Source of the DNA: an uncultured Clostridium sp.
GTDB taxonomy: Bacteria > Bacillota > Clostridia > TANB77 > CAG-508
DNA: 64,000 nt
Direction: 5' to 3'
Assembly (NCBI GenBank): GCA_947569365.1
Contig: CANOSM010000008.1
Span: 1-64,000, forward strand
This document shows positions 43,954 through 54,931 of this stretch, in pieces. The position numbers and the translations under genes were made by a program. How positions within the stretch are numbered: position 1 is the first letter of the stretch; each line of letters begins with the position of its first letter. The notes under the pieces are model-generated. The model ran no database searches and was not told the origin of the DNA. It saw only the letters and a list, made by a program, of their open reading frames with translations.

Positions 43954-45141
43954 ATGTACGAAGTTTTTGCAGATATGCATATACATATAGGAAGAAGTGA
44001 AAAAAATAAACCAATAAAAATAACAGCAGCAAGAAGTTTAAATTTTGCAAATATAGCAAAAGAATGTGTTGATAGAAAAGGAATTAATATTGCAGGAATA
44101 ATAGATTGTGCATCACCATATGTTATTGAAGATATAGAAAATTTTTTAATGACAGGAGAAGCATATGAAATTGAAGACGGAGGAATAGTATACAAAGATA
44201 AAGTATGTATAATACTTGGAAGTGAAATAGAAACATCAGAAATAAATGAAAATGGAAAAACAGGAAGTGCACATAACCTTTGTTATTTTCCAAAACTTGA
44301 AGATATAAAAGGATTCTCAAATGAAATGAGAAATCATATTAAAAATATGACCTTAAGTTCACAAAGAGCTGATATATCTGCGTATGAATTAATAGATATT
44401 GTTAAAAAATATAATGGAATTTTAGTTCCAGCACATGTGTTTACACCACATAAAAGTTTTTATGGAAATTGTACTACAAGATTAGAGAGAATATTTAAAG
44501 AAAAATATAAAGATATATTAGCTATTGAATTAGGACTAAGTTCTGATACAAATCTTGCTGATAAAATTTCAGAATTAGAAGATAAAACATTTTTAACAAA
44601 TTCAGATGCACATTCTCTTCCAAAAATAGCAAGAGAATATAATAAAATGTTAATGGAAAATGTAAGCTTTAAAGAATTTGTAAAAGTATTAAAAAGAGAA
44701 GATGGAAGAAAAGTTATATCAAATTATGGACTAGATCCAAAGCTTGGAAAATACCATAGAACATATTGTGAAGTATGCGATAAACAAATACCAGGAGATG
44801 CACCAGTAATTAAATGTGATACATGCGATAGCAAGAATATTACTATGGGAGTTTATGATAGAATAGAAGTAATAAAAGATAAAAAAGAGTCAATAAGTCC
44901 TATACATAGACCTAAATATGTATATCAAATTCCACTTGGATTTATTCCAGGAGTTGGTGGAAAAACAATAGAAAAGCTAATAGATACATTTGAAACAGAA
45001 ATGAATATACTACATAAATTATCATATGATGATATAGAAGCTGTTGTAGGACAAAAAATAGCTACTAATATAATCAATGCACGAGAAGGAAAAATGCATA
45101 TTATAGAAGGTGGCGGAGGGATATATGGAAAAGTAGGATAA
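43954..45141 (+). CDS. Endonuclease Q-like PHP-domain protein
   Basis: 395 residues. An N-terminal PHP domain (HIHIGRSE near residue 8-15, GSEIET, PAHVFTPH, NSDAHS) holds the metal ligands. Then come a zinc site (CEVCDKQ...CDTCDS) and a C-terminal helix-hairpin-helix (IPGVGGKTIEKLI). This is the EndoQ architecture, which in archaea and some Bacillota nicks DNA 5' of deaminated bases. It is probably a DNA repair enzyme. RBS aaggaga. Confidence 0.85.
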   Translation: MYEVFADMHIHIGRSEKNKPIKITAARSLNFANIAKECVDRKGINIAGIIDCASPYVIEDIENFLMTGEAYEIEDGGIVYKDKVCIILGSEIETSEINENGKTGSAHNLCYFPKLEDIKGFSNEMRNHIKNMTLSSQRADISAYELIDIVKKYNGILVPAHVFTPHKSFYGNCTTRLERIFKEKYKDILAIELGLSSDTNLADKISELEDKTFLTNSDAHSLPKIAREYNKMLMENVSFKEFVKVLKREDGRKVISNYGLDPKLGKYHRTYCEVCDKQIPGDAPVIKCDTCDSKNITMGVYDRIEVIKDKKESISPIHRPKYVYQIPLGFIPGVGGKTIEKLIDTFETEMNILHKLSYDDIEAVVGQKIATNIINAREGKMHIIEGGGGIYGKVG

Positions 45142-45143
45142 AA

Positions 45144-45176
45144 AAGAGATGTAGATCAATCTGCATCTTTTTTTGA
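45144..45176 (+). terminator. Terminator after the EndoQ-like gene
   Basis: AGATGTAGA/TCTGCATCT stem (one G-T pair), flanked by A-run and seven T. Confidence 0.85.
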
Positions 45177-45202
45177 CCTAAAAAATTAATTGGAAAAATT
45201 TG

Positions 45203-45231
45203 TTGACAATGTAAAATTTGCGTAGTATAAT
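45203..45231 (+). promoter_or_regulatory. Promoter of the S10-spc-alpha superoperon
   Basis: TTGACA - 17 nt - TATAAT, full consensus, the strongest promoter in the window. It lies 242 bp before rpsJ, leaving a long structured leader. Confidence 0.9.
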
Positions 45232-45239
45232 AATTAAGC

Positions 45240-45472
45240 GTAAGATAAAGCGATGAAGCAGAATGTGGCTACACTTAAAAAAAGTGGAGGGAACTTCTGC
45301 AGAGTATGTCTTGGCTTAGACCGGGCGATAAGTTTGATAAAAGCATTCAATCTTATCCGAGATACAAAAGTACAAAAGAAACTTTTAGTAACTTGGATTT
45401 ATATATGATTACATAAGAAACACAAGGATGCGTTCATACTTGCCGTTACATTTATTTTAAGGAGGGAAAAAA
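45240..45472 (+). promoter_or_regulatory. Structured leader of the ribosomal protein operon
   Basis: About 230 nt. GCAGAA (45258-45263) pairs with TTCTGC (45295-45300), enclosing CACTT/AAGTG. Further on GATAAG and CTTATC (about 45328-45358) pair. It is probably a ribosomal-protein autoregulatory leader, L4 being the known regulator of S10 operons in other bacteria. I cannot match it to a named family with certainty. Confidence 0.6.
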
Positions 45473-45802
45473 ATGGCAACATCAAACACTAACGTAAGAA
45501 GTGAAAAAATCAGAATAAGACTTAAAGCTTATGATCATGTTGTTTTAGAACAGTCTGCTGAAAAAATAGTAGATACTGCTAAGAGAACAGGAGCTAAAGT
45601 ATCAGGCCCTATACCACTTCCAACAGAAAAGGAAATAGTAACAATTTTACGTTCTCCACACAAACATAAAGACTCAAGAGAACAATTCGAAATGAGAACA
45701 CATAAAAGAGTTATTGATATTCTTTATCCAACACAAAAAACAGTTGATAGCTTAATGAAACTTGAGTTACCAGCAGGTGTTAATATTGAAATAAAATTAT
45801 AA
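45473..45802 (+). CDS. rpsJ: 30S ribosomal protein S10 (NusE)
   Basis: 109 residues, slightly long because of a short N-terminal extension ([10 protein letters not shown]). The core [20 protein letters not shown] and RTHKRVIDI are standard. First gene of the superoperon. It also acts with NusB (7733) in antitermination. RBS aaggaggg. Confidence 0.97.
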   Translation: MATSNTNVRSEKIRIRLKAYDHVVLEQSAEKIVDTAKRTGAKVSGPIPLPTEKEIVTILRSPHKHKDSREQFEMRTHKRVIDILYPTQKTVDSLMKLELPAGVNIEIKL

Positions 45803-45871
45803 TTAATATTTGAAAGTAATTGTCAAAAACCAAGCTGGTGAAAGTCAGCCAATAGTTAGGAGGAATTTTAA

Positions 45872-46507
45872 ATGAATAAAGCTATAATAGGTAGAAAAAT
45901 TGGAATGACACAAATATTTGATGAAAACGGTGTAGTAATTCCAGTAACAGTTATAGAAGCTGGTCCTTGCAAAGTTGTTCAATTAAAAACAACTGAAACT
46001 GATGGATATAATGCAGTTCAATTAGGATATGGCAAAATTAAAGAAAAGAAAGTAAATAAACCAATAAAAGGACATTTTACAAAAGGTAATGTAGAACCTA
46101 CTAAGCATTTAAGAGAATTCAGAATGTCTGATGTATCTAATTCAAAAGTAGGAGATGAAATAAAAGTTGATATATTTTCTGCAGGTGATGTAGTAGATAT
46201 ACAAGGAAAAACAAAAGGAAAAGGATTCCAAGGTGTTATAAAACGTCATGGACAATCAAGAGGACCTATGGGACATGGTTCTATGTATCATAGAAGACCA
46301 GGATCTATGGGAGCTTGTTCAACACCAAGTAGAGTATTTAAAGGAAAGAAATTACCAGGACATATGGGTAATACAACTATAACAATACAAAATTTAAAAA
46401 TTGTTAAAGTTGATGTAGAAAAAAATGCAATATTAGTAAAAGGTAGCGTACCAGGAAACAAAGGTGTTATCTTAAAAATAAAAGATGCAGTTAAAGCATC
46501 AGTGTAA
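45872..46507 (+). CDS. rplC: 50S ribosomal protein L3
   Basis: 211 residues. [10 protein letters not shown] near the start and the [17 protein letters not shown] loop that reaches toward the peptidyl transferase centre are intact. A 69-nt gap from rpsJ carries a weak hairpin (ctggtgaaagtcagcc). RBS aggagg. Confidence 0.97.
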   Translation: MNKAIIGRKIGMTQIFDENGVVIPVTVIEAGPCKVVQLKTTETDGYNAVQLGYGKIKEKKVNKPIKGHFTKGNVEPTKHLREFRMSDVSNSKVGDEIKVDIFSAGDVVDIQGKTKGKGFQGVIKRHGQSRGPMGHGSMYHRRPGSMGACSTPSRVFKGKKLPGHMGNTTITIQNLKIVKVDVEKNAILVKGSVPGNKGVILKIKDAVKASV

Positions 46508-46527
46508 AGCGGAAAGGAGGAAGATTG

Positions 46528-47151
46528 ATGCCTACAATAGATGTATATAATTTAGAAGGAAAAAAAGTTAGTACAGTAGATTTAAATGAAGAGATATTTG
46601 GTATAGAACCAAATGAAAATATTGTACACAGTGTTTTAGCTAATTATTTAGCTAATCAAAGACAAGGTACACAAAGTACAAAAACAAGAGCAGAAGTAAG
46701 AGGCGGAGGTAAAAAACCTTGGAGACAAAAAGGAACAGGTAGAGCTAGACAAGGAAGTATTAGAGCACCACAATGGATTAAAGGTGGTATAGCTTTAGGG
46801 CCAAAACCAAGAAAATACAATTATAGAGTAAATAAAAAAGAAAAGAGATTAGCTGTAAAATCTATATTAAGTTCAAAATTATCAGAAAACAATTTAGTTG
46901 TTTTAGATAAAATAGATTTTAAAGAAATAAAAACAAAACAAATGGTAAATGCATTAGCAAGCAATAAAATTGAAGGAAAAGCTTTAGTTATGATTGCAGA
47001 AAAAAATGAAAATGTTGAAAAATCAACAAGAAATATTAATGATGTAAAAATAACTTTAGTAAACACAATAAATGTATATGATTTATTAAAATATAATAAA
47101 TTAATTGTTACATTAGACACTGTTAAAAAATTAGAGGAGGTGTATGCATAA
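46528..47151 (+). CDS. rplD: 50S ribosomal protein L4
   Basis: 207 residues from the ATG after aaggagg; an in-frame TTG one codon earlier is less well spaced. The loop [20 protein letters not shown] lines the exit tunnel. L4 is the likely autoregulator of this operon, by analogy. It overlaps rplW by 1 bp. Confidence 0.96.
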   Translation: MPTIDVYNLEGKKVSTVDLNEEIFGIEPNENIVHSVLANYLANQRQGTQSTKTRAEVRGGGKKPWRQKGTGRARQGSIRAPQWIKGGIALGPKPRKYNYRVNKKEKRLAVKSILSSKLSENNLVVLDKIDFKEIKTKQMVNALASNKIEGKALVMIAEKNENVEKSTRNINDVKITLVNTINVYDLLKYNKLIVTLDTVKKLEEVYA

Positions 47152-47498
47152 TGTTACCAGAAGATATCATAATTAAACCTATTATTACTGAGAAAAGTAA
47201 TGAAGGAATTGAAGAAGGTAAATACACTTTCAAAGTTGATAAAAAAGCAACAAAAGTAGATATAGCAAAAGCTGTTGAAAAACTTTTTAATGTAAAAGTT
47301 GTTAAAGTAAATACAATTTCTATAAAGGGTAAAGCTAAAAGAGTTGGAGTACACCTAGGAAAAACAGCAAGTTGGAAAAAAGCAATTGTTATGATTGATA
47401 CAGATCCATCAGAAGATAAATATATGAAAAAAGGTGGAAAAGAAGTAAAGACTTCTAAGAAATATAATTCATCAATAGATGGATTTATGGGTATGTAA
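47151..47498 (+). CDS. rplW: 50S ribosomal protein L23
   Basis: 115 residues. IKPIITEKS at the start and [19 protein letters not shown] are signatures. A C-terminal extension of about 18 residues ([19 protein letters not shown]) goes beyond the usual L23 end. L23 forms the docking site for SRP and trigger factor at the tunnel exit. Confidence 0.96.
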   Translation: MLPEDIIIKPIITEKSNEGIEEGKYTFKVDKKATKVDIAKAVEKLFNVKVVKVNTISIKGKAKRVGVHLGKTASWKKAIVMIDTDPSEDKYMKKGGKEVKTSKKYNSSIDGFMGM

Positions 47499-47576
47499 TA
47501 ATGCCAAATATCTAGATTAAACTAGGAAAATAAATATTAGAATACTATTTTTTAGTATTTAGGAAAGGAAAGAAAA

Positions 47577-48404
47577 ATGGGAATTAAACATTTTAGACCA
47601 GTTACTCCTTCAAGAAGAAACATGACAACATTAACTTATGAAGAGATAACTAAAAAGACTCCAGAGAAATCTTTACTTGTTAAAAAATCAAAAAATGCAG
47701 GTAGAAATTCTTATGGAAGAATTACAGTAAGACACCAAGGTGGTGGAAACAGACAAAAATATAGAATAATAGATTTCAAGAGAAAGAAAGACGATATGGA
47801 AGCTACTGTTATGGGAATTGAATATGATCCAAACAGAAGTGCAAATATTGCTTTAATAGAATATCAAGATGGAACTAAATCTTATATACTAGCTCCAATA
47901 GGATTAACAGATGGTGATAAAGTAATATCAGGTGCAAATACTGATATAAAGCCAGGTAATTGTTTACCAATCGAAAATATACCAGTAGGTACATTAATTC
48001 ATAATATAGAATTAAATCCTGGTCAAGGTGGAAAATTAGTAAGAACAGCTGGAGGTTCAGCTCAATTAATGGCTAAAGAGGGAACATATGCACATGTAAG
48101 ATTACCATCAGGAGAAATGAGATTAATATTAGCTAGATGTAGAGCTACTATAGGAACAATTGGAAATACAGATCATGAAAACATTAAAATAGGTAAAGCA
48201 GGAAGAAAAAGACATATGGGAGTTAGACCAACAGTAAGAGGTTCTGTTATGAACCCAGTAGATCACCCTCATGGTGGTGGTGAAGGTAGAGCTCCAGTAG
48301 GACATTCAGGTCCAATGACTCCTTGGGGTAAACCAGCACTTGGATATAAGACAAGAAAGAAGAATAAAATAACTAACAAGTTTATAGTTAAGAGAAGAAA
48401 ATAA
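47577..48404 (+). CDS. rplB: 50S ribosomal protein L2
   Basis: 275 residues. The conserved [15 protein letters not shown] loop near the C-terminus holds the His important for peptidyl transfer. It begins [17 protein letters not shown] aggaaagg. Confidence 0.98.
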   Translation: MGIKHFRPVTPSRRNMTTLTYEEITKKTPEKSLLVKKSKNAGRNSYGRITVRHQGGGNRQKYRIIDFKRKKDDMEATVMGIEYDPNRSANIALIEYQDGTKSYILAPIGLTDGDKVISGANTDIKPGNCLPIENIPVGTLIHNIELNPGQGGKLVRTAGGSAQLMAKEGTYAHVRLPSGEMRLILARCRATIGTIGNTDHENIKIGKAGRKRHMGVRPTVRGSVMNPVDHPHGGGEGRAPVGHSGPMTPWGKPALGYKTRKKNKITNKFIVKRRK

Positions 48405-48425
48405 TAAAAGGAGGAAATGAGTATC

Positions 48426-48707
48426 ATGTCAAGATCAAGCAAAAAAATACCATATGTGGCACCGAAGTTATTAAAAAGAATCGAAGCCATGAATGAGAGT
48501 GGTAAAAAAGAAGTTTTGAAAACATGGTCAAGAGCTTCAACAATATACCCACAAATGGTAGGTCATACAATAGCTGTTCATGATGGAAGAAAACATGTTC
48601 CTATTTATGTATCAGAAGAAATGATAGGACATAAATTAGGAGAATTTGCTCCAACAAGAACATTTAAAGGACACGCAGGAGATAAAACAACAAAAGTTAA
48701 TAAATAG
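48426..48707 (+). CDS. rpsS: 30S ribosomal protein S19
   Basis: 93 residues from the ATG giving [11 protein letters not shown]; an ATG at 48417 sits only 2 nt from the ggagg and is less likely. [23 protein letters not shown] is characteristic. Binds the 16S 3' domain with S13. Confidence 0.96.
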   Translation: MSRSSKKIPYVAPKLLKRIEAMNESGKKEVLKTWSRASTIYPQMVGHTIAVHDGRKHVPIYVSEEMIGHKLGEFAPTRTFKGHAGDKTTKVNK

Positions 48708-48756
48708 AGAAAATAAATTCTTTAAAACTAGATTCTAAAAAGGAGGAAAAGAGTCA

Positions 48757-49113
48757 ATGGAAGAAATGCAACAAGTAGCAGAAGCTAGAGCGTCATTAAA
48801 TTATGCTAGAATTTCAGCTAGAAAAGTTAAAATAGTAGCAGATTTAATAAGAGGAAAAAAAGTTTCAGAAGCTTTAGCAATAGTTAAATTTGCACCAAAA
48901 GCATCAAGCGAAATAATCGAAAAATTATTAAAATCAGCTATAGCAAATGCTGAAAATAACCATTTCTTAAAAAGTGAAGACCTATATGTTGCTGAAATAT
49001 ATGCAAATCAAGGTCCAACATTAAAAAGAATTAGACCAGCTGCAAAAGGTTCAGCTGTAAGAATAAGAAAAAGAACAAGTCATATAACAATAGTTTTAAG
49101 AGAAGCTAAATAA
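48757..49113 (+). CDS. rplV: 50S ribosomal protein L22
   Basis: 118 residues. [20 protein letters not shown] and the C-terminal beta-hairpin ([23 protein letters not shown]) that reaches the exit tunnel are complete. RBS aaggagg. Confidence 0.97.
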   Translation: MEEMQQVAEARASLNYARISARKVKIVADLIRGKKVSEALAIVKFAPKASSEIIEKLLKSAIANAENNHFLKSEDLYVAEIYANQGPTLKRIRPAAKGSAVRIRKRTSHITIVLREAK

Positions 49114-49134
49114 GGAAAGGAGGATTCTTAAAAC

Positions 49135-49803
49135 ATGGGACAAAAAGTACATCCTAATGGAATAAGAGTAGGTGTAATCAGAGATTGGAATTCAAAATGG
49201 TATGCTGATTCAAAAGACTTTGGTGATAACCTAGTAGAGGATTATAAAATCCGTAAATATGTAAAAAATAAATTATTTGTTAGTGGTATTTCTAAAATAG
49301 AAATAGAAAGAACTGCTAAATTTGTAAGAGTAAATGTATATACAGCAAAGCCAGGACTAGTAATAGGAAAAGGTGGAAACTTAGCTGATACATTAAAAAA
49401 TGAACTTCAAAAAATGATAGGTAAAGATGTAAATTTAAATATTGTTGAAGTTAAAGATATAGACACAGATGCACAATTGGTTGCAGAAAATATTTGTAAT
49501 CAATTAGAAAGAAGAATTTCTTTTAGAAGAGCAATGAAACAAGCAATGCAAAAATCAATGAAAGCAGGTGCTTTAGGTATAAAGACTTCTGTATCAGGAA
49601 GATTAGGTGGAGCTGATATGGCTAGAACTGAATTCTATAAAGAAGGTACTATACCACTTCAAACTTTAAGAGCTAATATAGATTATGGTTTTTATGAAGC
49701 AGATACAACTTATGGAAAGATAGGTGTTAAAGTTTGGATTTATAAAGGAGAAGTTCTTCCAGAAAAGAAAAAAACTGTTAAAGCAGAAAGGGGAGAAGAA
49801 TAA
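49135..49803 (+). CDS. rpsC: 30S ribosomal protein S3
   Basis: 222 residues. [20 protein letters not shown], the KH domain with VIGKGGN, and [12 protein letters not shown] are present. At the mRNA entry channel. Overlaps rplP by 1 bp. Confidence 0.97.
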   Translation: MGQKVHPNGIRVGVIRDWNSKWYADSKDFGDNLVEDYKIRKYVKNKLFVSGISKIEIERTAKFVRVNVYTAKPGLVIGKGGNLADTLKNELQKMIGKDVNLNIVEVKDIDTDAQLVAENICNQLERRISFRRAMKQAMQKSMKAGALGIKTSVSGRLGGADMARTEFYKEGTIPLQTLRANIDYGFYEADTTYGKIGVKVWIYKGEVLPEKKKTVKAERGEE

Positions 49804-50246
49804 TGCCAGTAATGCCAAAAAGAACAAAATATAGAAAAATGCAAAAAGGTAGAAATAGAGGTAAAGCTACAAAAGGAACTGTTGTTAATGAAGGCGAATA
49901 CGGATTACAAGCATTAGAAGCTGGATGGATAACAGCAAATCAAATTGAATCTGCCCGTATTGCAATGACACGTTATATTAAAAGAGGTGGTAAAGTTTGG
50001 ATAAAAATGTTTCCAAATAAGCCAATAACAAAAAAGCCAGCTGAAACTCGTATGGGTAAAGGTAAAGGAGCACCAGAATATTGGGTTGCTGTAGTAAAAC
50101 CAGGAAGAGTAATGTTTGAGATTGCAGGTGTTTCAGAAGATATTGCAAGAGAAGCTTTAAGATTAGCTGCACATAAATTACCTGTAAAAGCAAAATTTGT
50201 AGCTAGAGAAAATGAAGTAGGTGGTGATAGTGATGAAGATAAATAA
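49803..50246 (+). CDS. rplP: 50S ribosomal protein L16
   Basis: 147 residues. [17 protein letters not shown] and [20 protein letters not shown] are signatures of L16 near the A site. The rpmC start lies within its 3' end. Confidence 0.97.
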   Translation: MPVMPKRTKYRKMQKGRNRGKATKGTVVNEGEYGLQALEAGWITANQIESARIAMTRYIKRGGKVWIKMFPNKPITKKPAETRMGKGKGAPEYWVAVVKPGRVMFEIAGVSEDIAREALRLAAHKLPVKAKFVARENEVGGDSDEDK

Positions 50247-50433
50247 GATAAAAGAGATGTCTTCACCAGAACTTGAAAAAGAATTAAGTGAATTAAAATC
50301 TGAACTATTCAAATTAAGATTTAATTTAGCTGCTAATGGATTAGAAAATCCAGTAAAAATTAGAGAAGTGAGAAAAGACATCGCCAGAATAAAAACTATA
50401 ATTAGAGAAAGAGAATTAACTAACAAAAATTAA
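50233..50433 (+). CDS. rpmC: 50S ribosomal protein L29
   Basis: 66 residues from the ATG at 50233, overlapping rplP by 14 bp; a GTG at 50221 would add four residues. Two-helix L29 with [32 protein letters not shown]. Confidence 0.95.
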   Translation: MKINKIKEMSSPELEKELSELKSELFKLRFNLAANGLENPVKIREVRKDIARIKTIIRERELTNKN

Positions 50434-50456
50434 GAAAGAAAGGAGAAATCCGAACT

Positions 50457-50720
50457 ATGGGAGAAAGAAATCTTCGTAAAACATTAATAGGAATTGTTGA
50501 ATCTAACAAAATGGATAAGACTATAGTTGTTAAAGTTGAAGATAGTGTTAGACATCCAATTTATAAGAAAACTGTAAAAAGAACATATAAATTAAAAGCT
50601 CATGATGAAAACAATGAATGTCAAATTGGTGATAAAGTTAAAGTTATGGAAACAAGACCTCTATCTAAAGATAAAAGATGGAGACTTGTAGAAGTTATTG
50701 AAAAAGTTGTAATAAAATAA
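50457..50720 (+). CDS. rpsQ: 30S ribosomal protein S17
   Basis: 87 residues. OB fold with [19 protein letters not shown] and [21 protein letters not shown] aaaggaga. Confidence 0.97.
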   Translation: MGERNLRKTLIGIVESNKMDKTIVVKVEDSVRHPIYKKTVKRTYKLKAHDENNECQIGDKVKVMETRPLSKDKRWRLVEVIEKVVIK

Positions 50721-50759
50721 TAATTGAATCTTAGAAATTAAGAAGGAGGAAAACTGATT

Positions 50760-51128
50760 ATGGTACAGCAACAAAGTAAATTAAAAGTTGCCGATAACAC
50801 TGGTGCAAGAGAATTAATGTGTATCAGATGTTTAGGTGGTTCACATAGAAAATATGCTGAAATAGGTGACATTATAATTGCTTCTGTTAAAAGTGCTACA
50901 CCAGGTGGTGTTGTGAAAAAAGGAGAAGTAGTTAAAGCTGTTGTAGTAAGAAGCAAAAAAGGTGTTAGAAGAGCAGATGGTTCTTATTTAAAATTTGATG
51001 AAAATGCAGCTGTTATTATACGTGATGATAAAACTCCAAAAGGAACTCGTATATTTGGACCAGTAGCAAGAGAATTAAGAGATAAAGACTATATGAAAAT
51101 AGTGTCTTTAGCACCAGAAGTTCTTTAA
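50760..51128 (+). CDS. rplN: 50S ribosomal protein L14
   Basis: 122 residues. [20 protein letters not shown] and [26 protein letters not shown] are standard. RBS aaggagg. Confidence 0.98.
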   Translation: MVQQQSKLKVADNTGARELMCIRCLGGSHRKYAEIGDIIIASVKSATPGGVVKKGEVVKAVVVRSKKGVRRADGSYLKFDENAAVIIRDDKTPKGTRIFGPVARELRDKDYMKIVSLAPEVL

Positions 51129-51232
51129 TATATAGTAGTTTATATATTAAAGATTAAAAATCTTATAAAAATAAAGATAAATTACTTTATTTAGATGTTA
51201 AGAATCTTGAAACAAAGAGGTGAAAATAGAGA

Positions 51233-51544
51233 ATGAAAATAAAAAAAGGTGATACAGTACAAGTTTTATCAGGAAATGATAAAGGAAAGACTGGAGAAGT
51301 AATTGAAGTAATGCCTAAAGTAGAAAAAGTTATAGTAAAAGGTGTTAATTTAAGAAAAAAACATGTAAAACCTAGAAAACAAGGAGAAGAAGGTGGAATA
51401 ATATCTTCTGAATGTGCTATACATAGTAGCAAAGTAAATGTTGTTTGCCCTAAGTGTGGTAAAGCAACAAAGGTTGGATATGAAGTAGATAAAGATGGAA
51501 ATAAAATACGTGTTTGTAAAAAATGCGGAACTAAGTTAAATTAA
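51233..51544 (+). CDS. rplX: 50S ribosomal protein L24 with zinc ribbon
   Basis: 103 residues. KOW domain (IKKGDTVQVLSGNDKGKTGEV) followed by a C-terminal zinc ribbon with CPKCG and CKKCG pairs, present in many but not all bacterial L24 proteins. A 104-nt gap follows rplN. Confidence 0.96.
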   Translation: MKIKKGDTVQVLSGNDKGKTGEVIEVMPKVEKVIVKGVNLRKKHVKPRKQGEEGGIISSECAIHSSKVNVVCPKCGKATKVGYEVDKDGNKIRVCKKCGTKLN

Positions 51545-51569
51545 TTGAAAGAAAGGAGGAAAAATCCAA

Positions 51570-52109
51570 ATGGAAAAGTTAAAAGAAATATATATAAATG
51601 AAGTAGTTCCAGAAATGATGAAAAAATTTGAATATAAATCAATTATGGAAGTACCAAAACTTGAAAAAATAGTTATTAATATAGGATTAGGAGATCTTAA
51701 AGATAATCCTAAAGCTTTAGATAATGCAATGAATGACTTACAAATCATTACAGGACAAAAACCAGTTGAAACTAAAGCAAAAAAATCTATAGCTGCATTT
51801 AAGCTTAGAGAAGGTGTAAAAATAGGATGTAAAGTTACATTAAGAGCAGGTAGAATGTATGATTTTGCTTACAAATTATTTAATGTAGCATTACCAAGAG
51901 TAAGAGACTTTAGAGGAGTATCAACTAATTCATTTGATGGAAGAGGAAATTACTCAATGGGTATAAAAGAACAATTAATATTCCCAGAAATCGAATATGA
52001 TAAAATTGATAAAATAAGAGGTATGGATATAATATTTGTTACAACAGCTAATACTGATGAGGAATCAAGAGAATTATTAAAATTATTAGGAATGCCTTTT
52101 AGAGTATAA
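51570..52109 (+). CDS. rplE: 50S ribosomal protein L5
   Basis: 179 residues. [35 protein letters not shown] and [17 protein letters not shown] are signatures. Binds 5S rRNA. RBS aaaggagg. Confidence 0.98.
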   Translation: MEKLKEIYINEVVPEMMKKFEYKSIMEVPKLEKIVINIGLGDLKDNPKALDNAMNDLQIITGQKPVETKAKKSIAAFKLREGVKIGCKVTLRAGRMYDFAYKLFNVALPRVRDFRGVSTNSFDGRGNYSMGIKEQLIFPEIEYDKIDKIRGMDIIFVTTANTDEESRELLKLLGMPFRV

Positions 52110-52143
52110 TAAATACCTTTTAAAGAAGGAGGATAATAAAAGA

Positions 52144-52329
52144 ATGGCTAAAAAATCATTAAAAGTAAAATGTGCCAAAGAACAAAAATATAAAACAAGA
52201 GAATATAATAGATGTAAAATATGTGGAAGACCACATGCTTACATTAGAAAATTTGGAATATGCCGTGTTTGCTTTAGAGAATTAGCTCATAAGGGAGAAA
52301 TTCCAGGAGTAAAAAAAGCAAGTTGGTAA
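52144..52329 (+). CDS. rpsZ: 30S ribosomal protein S14 type Z
   Basis: 61 residues, the short zinc-binding form with CKICGRPH and CRVCF pairs. It begins [14 protein letters not shown] aaggagg. Confidence 0.97.
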   Translation: MAKKSLKVKCAKEQKYKTREYNRCKICGRPHAYIRKFGICRVCFRELAHKGEIPGVKKASW

Positions 52330-52385
52330 AAGATAGCCGTTTGAACAAAGTGAATTACGGATATCTTTGGTAACCACAGGTTACC
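52329..52385 (+). promoter_or_regulatory. Double hairpin between rpsZ and rpsH
   Basis: AAAGATA-CCGT (52329-52340) pairs with ACGG-TATCTTT (52357-52368) with single-base bulges, followed at once by GGTAACC/GGTTACC (52369-52385). This conserved-looking structure sits at the site where S8 regulates the spc operon in other bacteria. A regulatory role is inferred. Confidence 0.55.
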
Positions 52386-52425
52386 TACAATGATTGAAAA
52401 AATAGAAAAAGGAGGGTAAAAACAA

Positions 52426-52824
52426 GTGAATACAACAGACCCAATCGCAGATATGTTAACAAGAATAAGAAATGCAAATAGTTCAAAATTCAAAACAGTT
52501 GATGTTCCAGCTTCTAATATGAAAATGGCCATAGCTAAAGTTTTATTAGAAGAAGGATATATTAAAGATGTTGAAGAAATAAAAAATGAAACTCAAGGAA
52601 TCATAAGAATTACTTTAAAATATGATGAGAAAGGAAAGAAAGTAATTTCTGGATTAAAGAGAATTAGTAGACCAGGTTTAAGAATATATGCTCCTAAGGA
52701 AGAACTACCTAAAGTATTAAATGGTTTAGGTATAGCTCTAATTTCTACATCAAAAGGTATAGTTACAGATAAACAAGCAAGAGATTTAGGTGTAGGTGGA
52801 GAAGTTTTAGCATATATTTGGTAA
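52426..52824 (+). CDS. rpsH: 30S ribosomal protein S8
   Basis: 132 residues from a GTG start behind aaggaggg. [15 protein letters not shown] and the C-terminal [11 protein letters not shown] are diagnostic. S8 is a known spc-operon autoregulator in E. coli. Confidence 0.97.
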   Translation: MNTTDPIADMLTRIRNANSSKFKTVDVPASNMKMAIAKVLLEEGYIKDVEEIKNETQGIIRITLKYDEKGKKVISGLKRISRPGLRIYAPKEELPKVLNGLGIALISTSKGIVTDKQARDLGVGGEVLAYIW

Positions 52825-52905
52825 TCTTTTAAACTTATTAGACTATAAGTTATTGCAATTATAAATTGTATTTAAGTAAGATTTAAAGAAGGAGGAAAAC
52901 TTAGA

Positions 52906-53445
52906 ATGTCAAGAATAGGAAACTTACCTATTACAGTACCAAATGGAGTTGAAGTAAAAATAGATGGACAAAAAGTTACTGTAAAAGGACCTAAAGGAAC
53001 ATTAGAAAGAGAAGTTCATAAAAATATAAAAGTTACTATGGAAAATGGAATAGTTAAAGTTGAAAGAATTAATGATGAACCATCAAATAGAAGTTTACAT
53101 GGATTAACTAGAACTTTAATTAACAATATGATTAAAGGAACATCAGAAGAATTTACAAGAAAATTAGAAGTAAATGGTGTTGGTTATAGAGCACAAAAGC
53201 AAGGAAAGAAATTAGTTCTTAACTTAGGTTATTCTCATCCTGTAGAAATGGAAGAACCAGAAGGAATTACTTTTGAAGTACCAAATCCAAATGAAATAGT
53301 TGTTAGAGGAATTGACAAAGAAAAAGTAGGTCAGATGGCTGCTGTTATAAGAACAAAAAGACCACCTGAAGTATATAGAGGAAAAGGTATTAAATATGCT
53401 GAAGAAGTTATTAGACGTAAAGAAGGTAAAGCTGGTAAAAAATAA
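52906..53445 (+). CDS. rplF: 50S ribosomal protein L6
   Basis: 179 residues. [16 protein letters not shown] and the C-terminal [19 protein letters not shown] are standard. RBS aaggagg. Confidence 0.98.
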   Translation: MSRIGNLPITVPNGVEVKIDGQKVTVKGPKGTLEREVHKNIKVTMENGIVKVERINDEPSNRSLHGLTRTLINNMIKGTSEEFTRKLEVNGVGYRAQKQGKKLVLNLGYSHPVEMEEPEGITFEVPNPNEIVVRGIDKEKVGQMAAVIRTKRPPEVYRGKGIKYAEEVIRRKEGKAGKK

Positions 53446-53494
53446 AATCTAAAAAAATAAGAGATTATGAAAGTTTTTAGAAAGGAGCAAGAAA

Positions 53495-53854
53495 ATGATT
53501 ACTAAAATAGATAGAAAAGCTGAAAGAGTAAGAAGACATAAAAGAGTTCGTAATAAAATAAGCGGAACAACTGAATGCCCAAGATTATGTGTATTTAGAA
53601 GTAATGCAAATTTATATGTTCAAGTAATTGATGATGAAAATCAAGTTACTTTAGTAAGTGCTTCAACATTAGATAAAGAGATAAAAACAAAAAAGGCTAA
53701 TAAAGAAGCTGCAAAAGAACTAGGAACTTTAATAGCTAAGAAAGCTACAGCAAAAAAGATAGAAACAGTAGTTTTTGATAGAGGTGGATATGTATACCAC
53801 GGTGTAGTTAAAGAATTAGCTGAAGCTGCAAGAGAAGATGGACTTAAATTTTAA
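53495..53854 (+). CDS. rplR: 50S ribosomal protein L18
   Basis: 119 residues. [24 protein letters not shown] and [26 protein letters not shown] are signatures. Binds 5S rRNA. RBS aaaggag. Confidence 0.98.
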   Translation: MITKIDRKAERVRRHKRVRNKISGTTECPRLCVFRSNANLYVQVIDDENQVTLVSASTLDKEIKTKKANKEAAKELGTLIAKKATAKKIETVVFDRGGYVYHGVVKELAEAAREDGLKF

Positions 53855-53906
53855 TTAAAATATAGAATTAAATTCTAAACATATAAGGAAGGAGAAACTT
53901 AAATTC

Positions 53907-54395
53907 ATGGAAGATAAATCTTTAGAATTAAAGGAAAAAGTAGTAGCTATAAACAGAGTTGCTAAAGTTGTTAAAGGTGGTAGAACTTTTAGATTTAGTG
54001 CTGTAGTAGTTGTTGGAGACGAAAATGGAAACGTTGGAGTTGGAAATGGAAAAGCTGCAGAAGTACCAGATGCTATAAAGAAAGCCATTGAAGAAGCTAA
54101 GAAAAACTTAGTAGAAGTTCCAATAGTTGGTACAACAGTACCACATGAATTTGTTGGAAAATTTGGTGCTGCAACTGTAATATTAAAACCAGGAAGTGAA
54201 GGTACTGGAGTTATCGCTGGTGGTAGTGTTAGACCAGTTCTAGAACTTGCAGGATATAGAGATATAAAAACAAAAGTTATTGGTACAAATAATCCAAGAA
54301 ATGTCGTATATGCAACAATAGAAGCATTAAAGAACATGAATACTATTCAAGAAGTAGCTAAAAAAAGAGGAAAAAAAGTATCAGAAATTTTATAA
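53907..54395 (+). CDS. rpsE: 30S ribosomal protein S5
   Basis: 162 residues. [24 protein letters not shown] and [21 protein letters not shown] are standard. It is normally followed by rpmD (L30). Here the next 101 bp hold no ORF, so L30 appears absent. Confidence 0.97.
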   Translation: MEDKSLELKEKVVAINRVAKVVKGGRTFRFSAVVVVGDENGNVGVGNGKAAEVPDAIKKAIEEAKKNLVEVPIVGTTVPHEFVGKFGAATVILKPGSEGTGVIAGGSVRPVLELAGYRDIKTKVIGTNNPRNVVYATIEALKNMNTIQEVAKKRGKKVSEIL

Positions 54396-54496
54396 TTTGA
54401 AAAAATATACTAGAAAAACATAATAAATTATGTTTAAATGATAATATAATTTTCAGATTGGATATATGAATTGTTTTAACAAGGAGGTGCAAAAGA

Positions 54497-54931
54497 ATGC
54501 AATTAGGTGAATTAAAGCCAGCAGAAAAGAAAGTATCAAGAAGAAGAGTTGGACGTGGAATCGGTTCTGGCCTAGGAAAAACTTCTGGAAAAGGACATAA
54601 AGGACAAAAAGCAAGATCAGGTGGAGGAGTAAGAAGAGGTTTTGAAGGAGGTCAAACACCTTTATATAGAAGATTACCAAAAAGAGGATTTAAAAATATT
54701 CATGCTAAAAATTATACAGAAGTAACTTTAACAATGCTTAATAAATCAGAAGCAAATGAAGTTACAGCTGAGAGCTTATTAGCGGAAGGAATCATTGGAA
54801 AAGTAAATGACGGAATAGTTGTTCTTGGAACAGGTACTATAGAAAAAGGTTTAACTGTTAAAGCTAACAGATTTACTAAAACAGCTGCAGAAAAAATAGA
54901 AGCTGCAGGTGGAAAGATAGAGGTGATTTAG
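54497..54931 (+). CDS. rplO: 50S ribosomal protein L15
   Basis: 144 residues. The Gly/Arg-rich N-terminus ([20 protein letters not shown]) and the C-terminal domain are complete. RBS aaggaggtg. The stop codon directly abuts the secY start. Confidence 0.97.
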   Translation: MQLGELKPAEKKVSRRRVGRGIGSGLGKTSGKGHKGQKARSGGGVRRGFEGGQTPLYRRLPKRGFKNIHAKNYTEVTLTMLNKSEANEVTAESLLAEGIIGKVNDGIVVLGTGTIEKGLTVKANRFTKTAAEKIEAAGGKIEVI

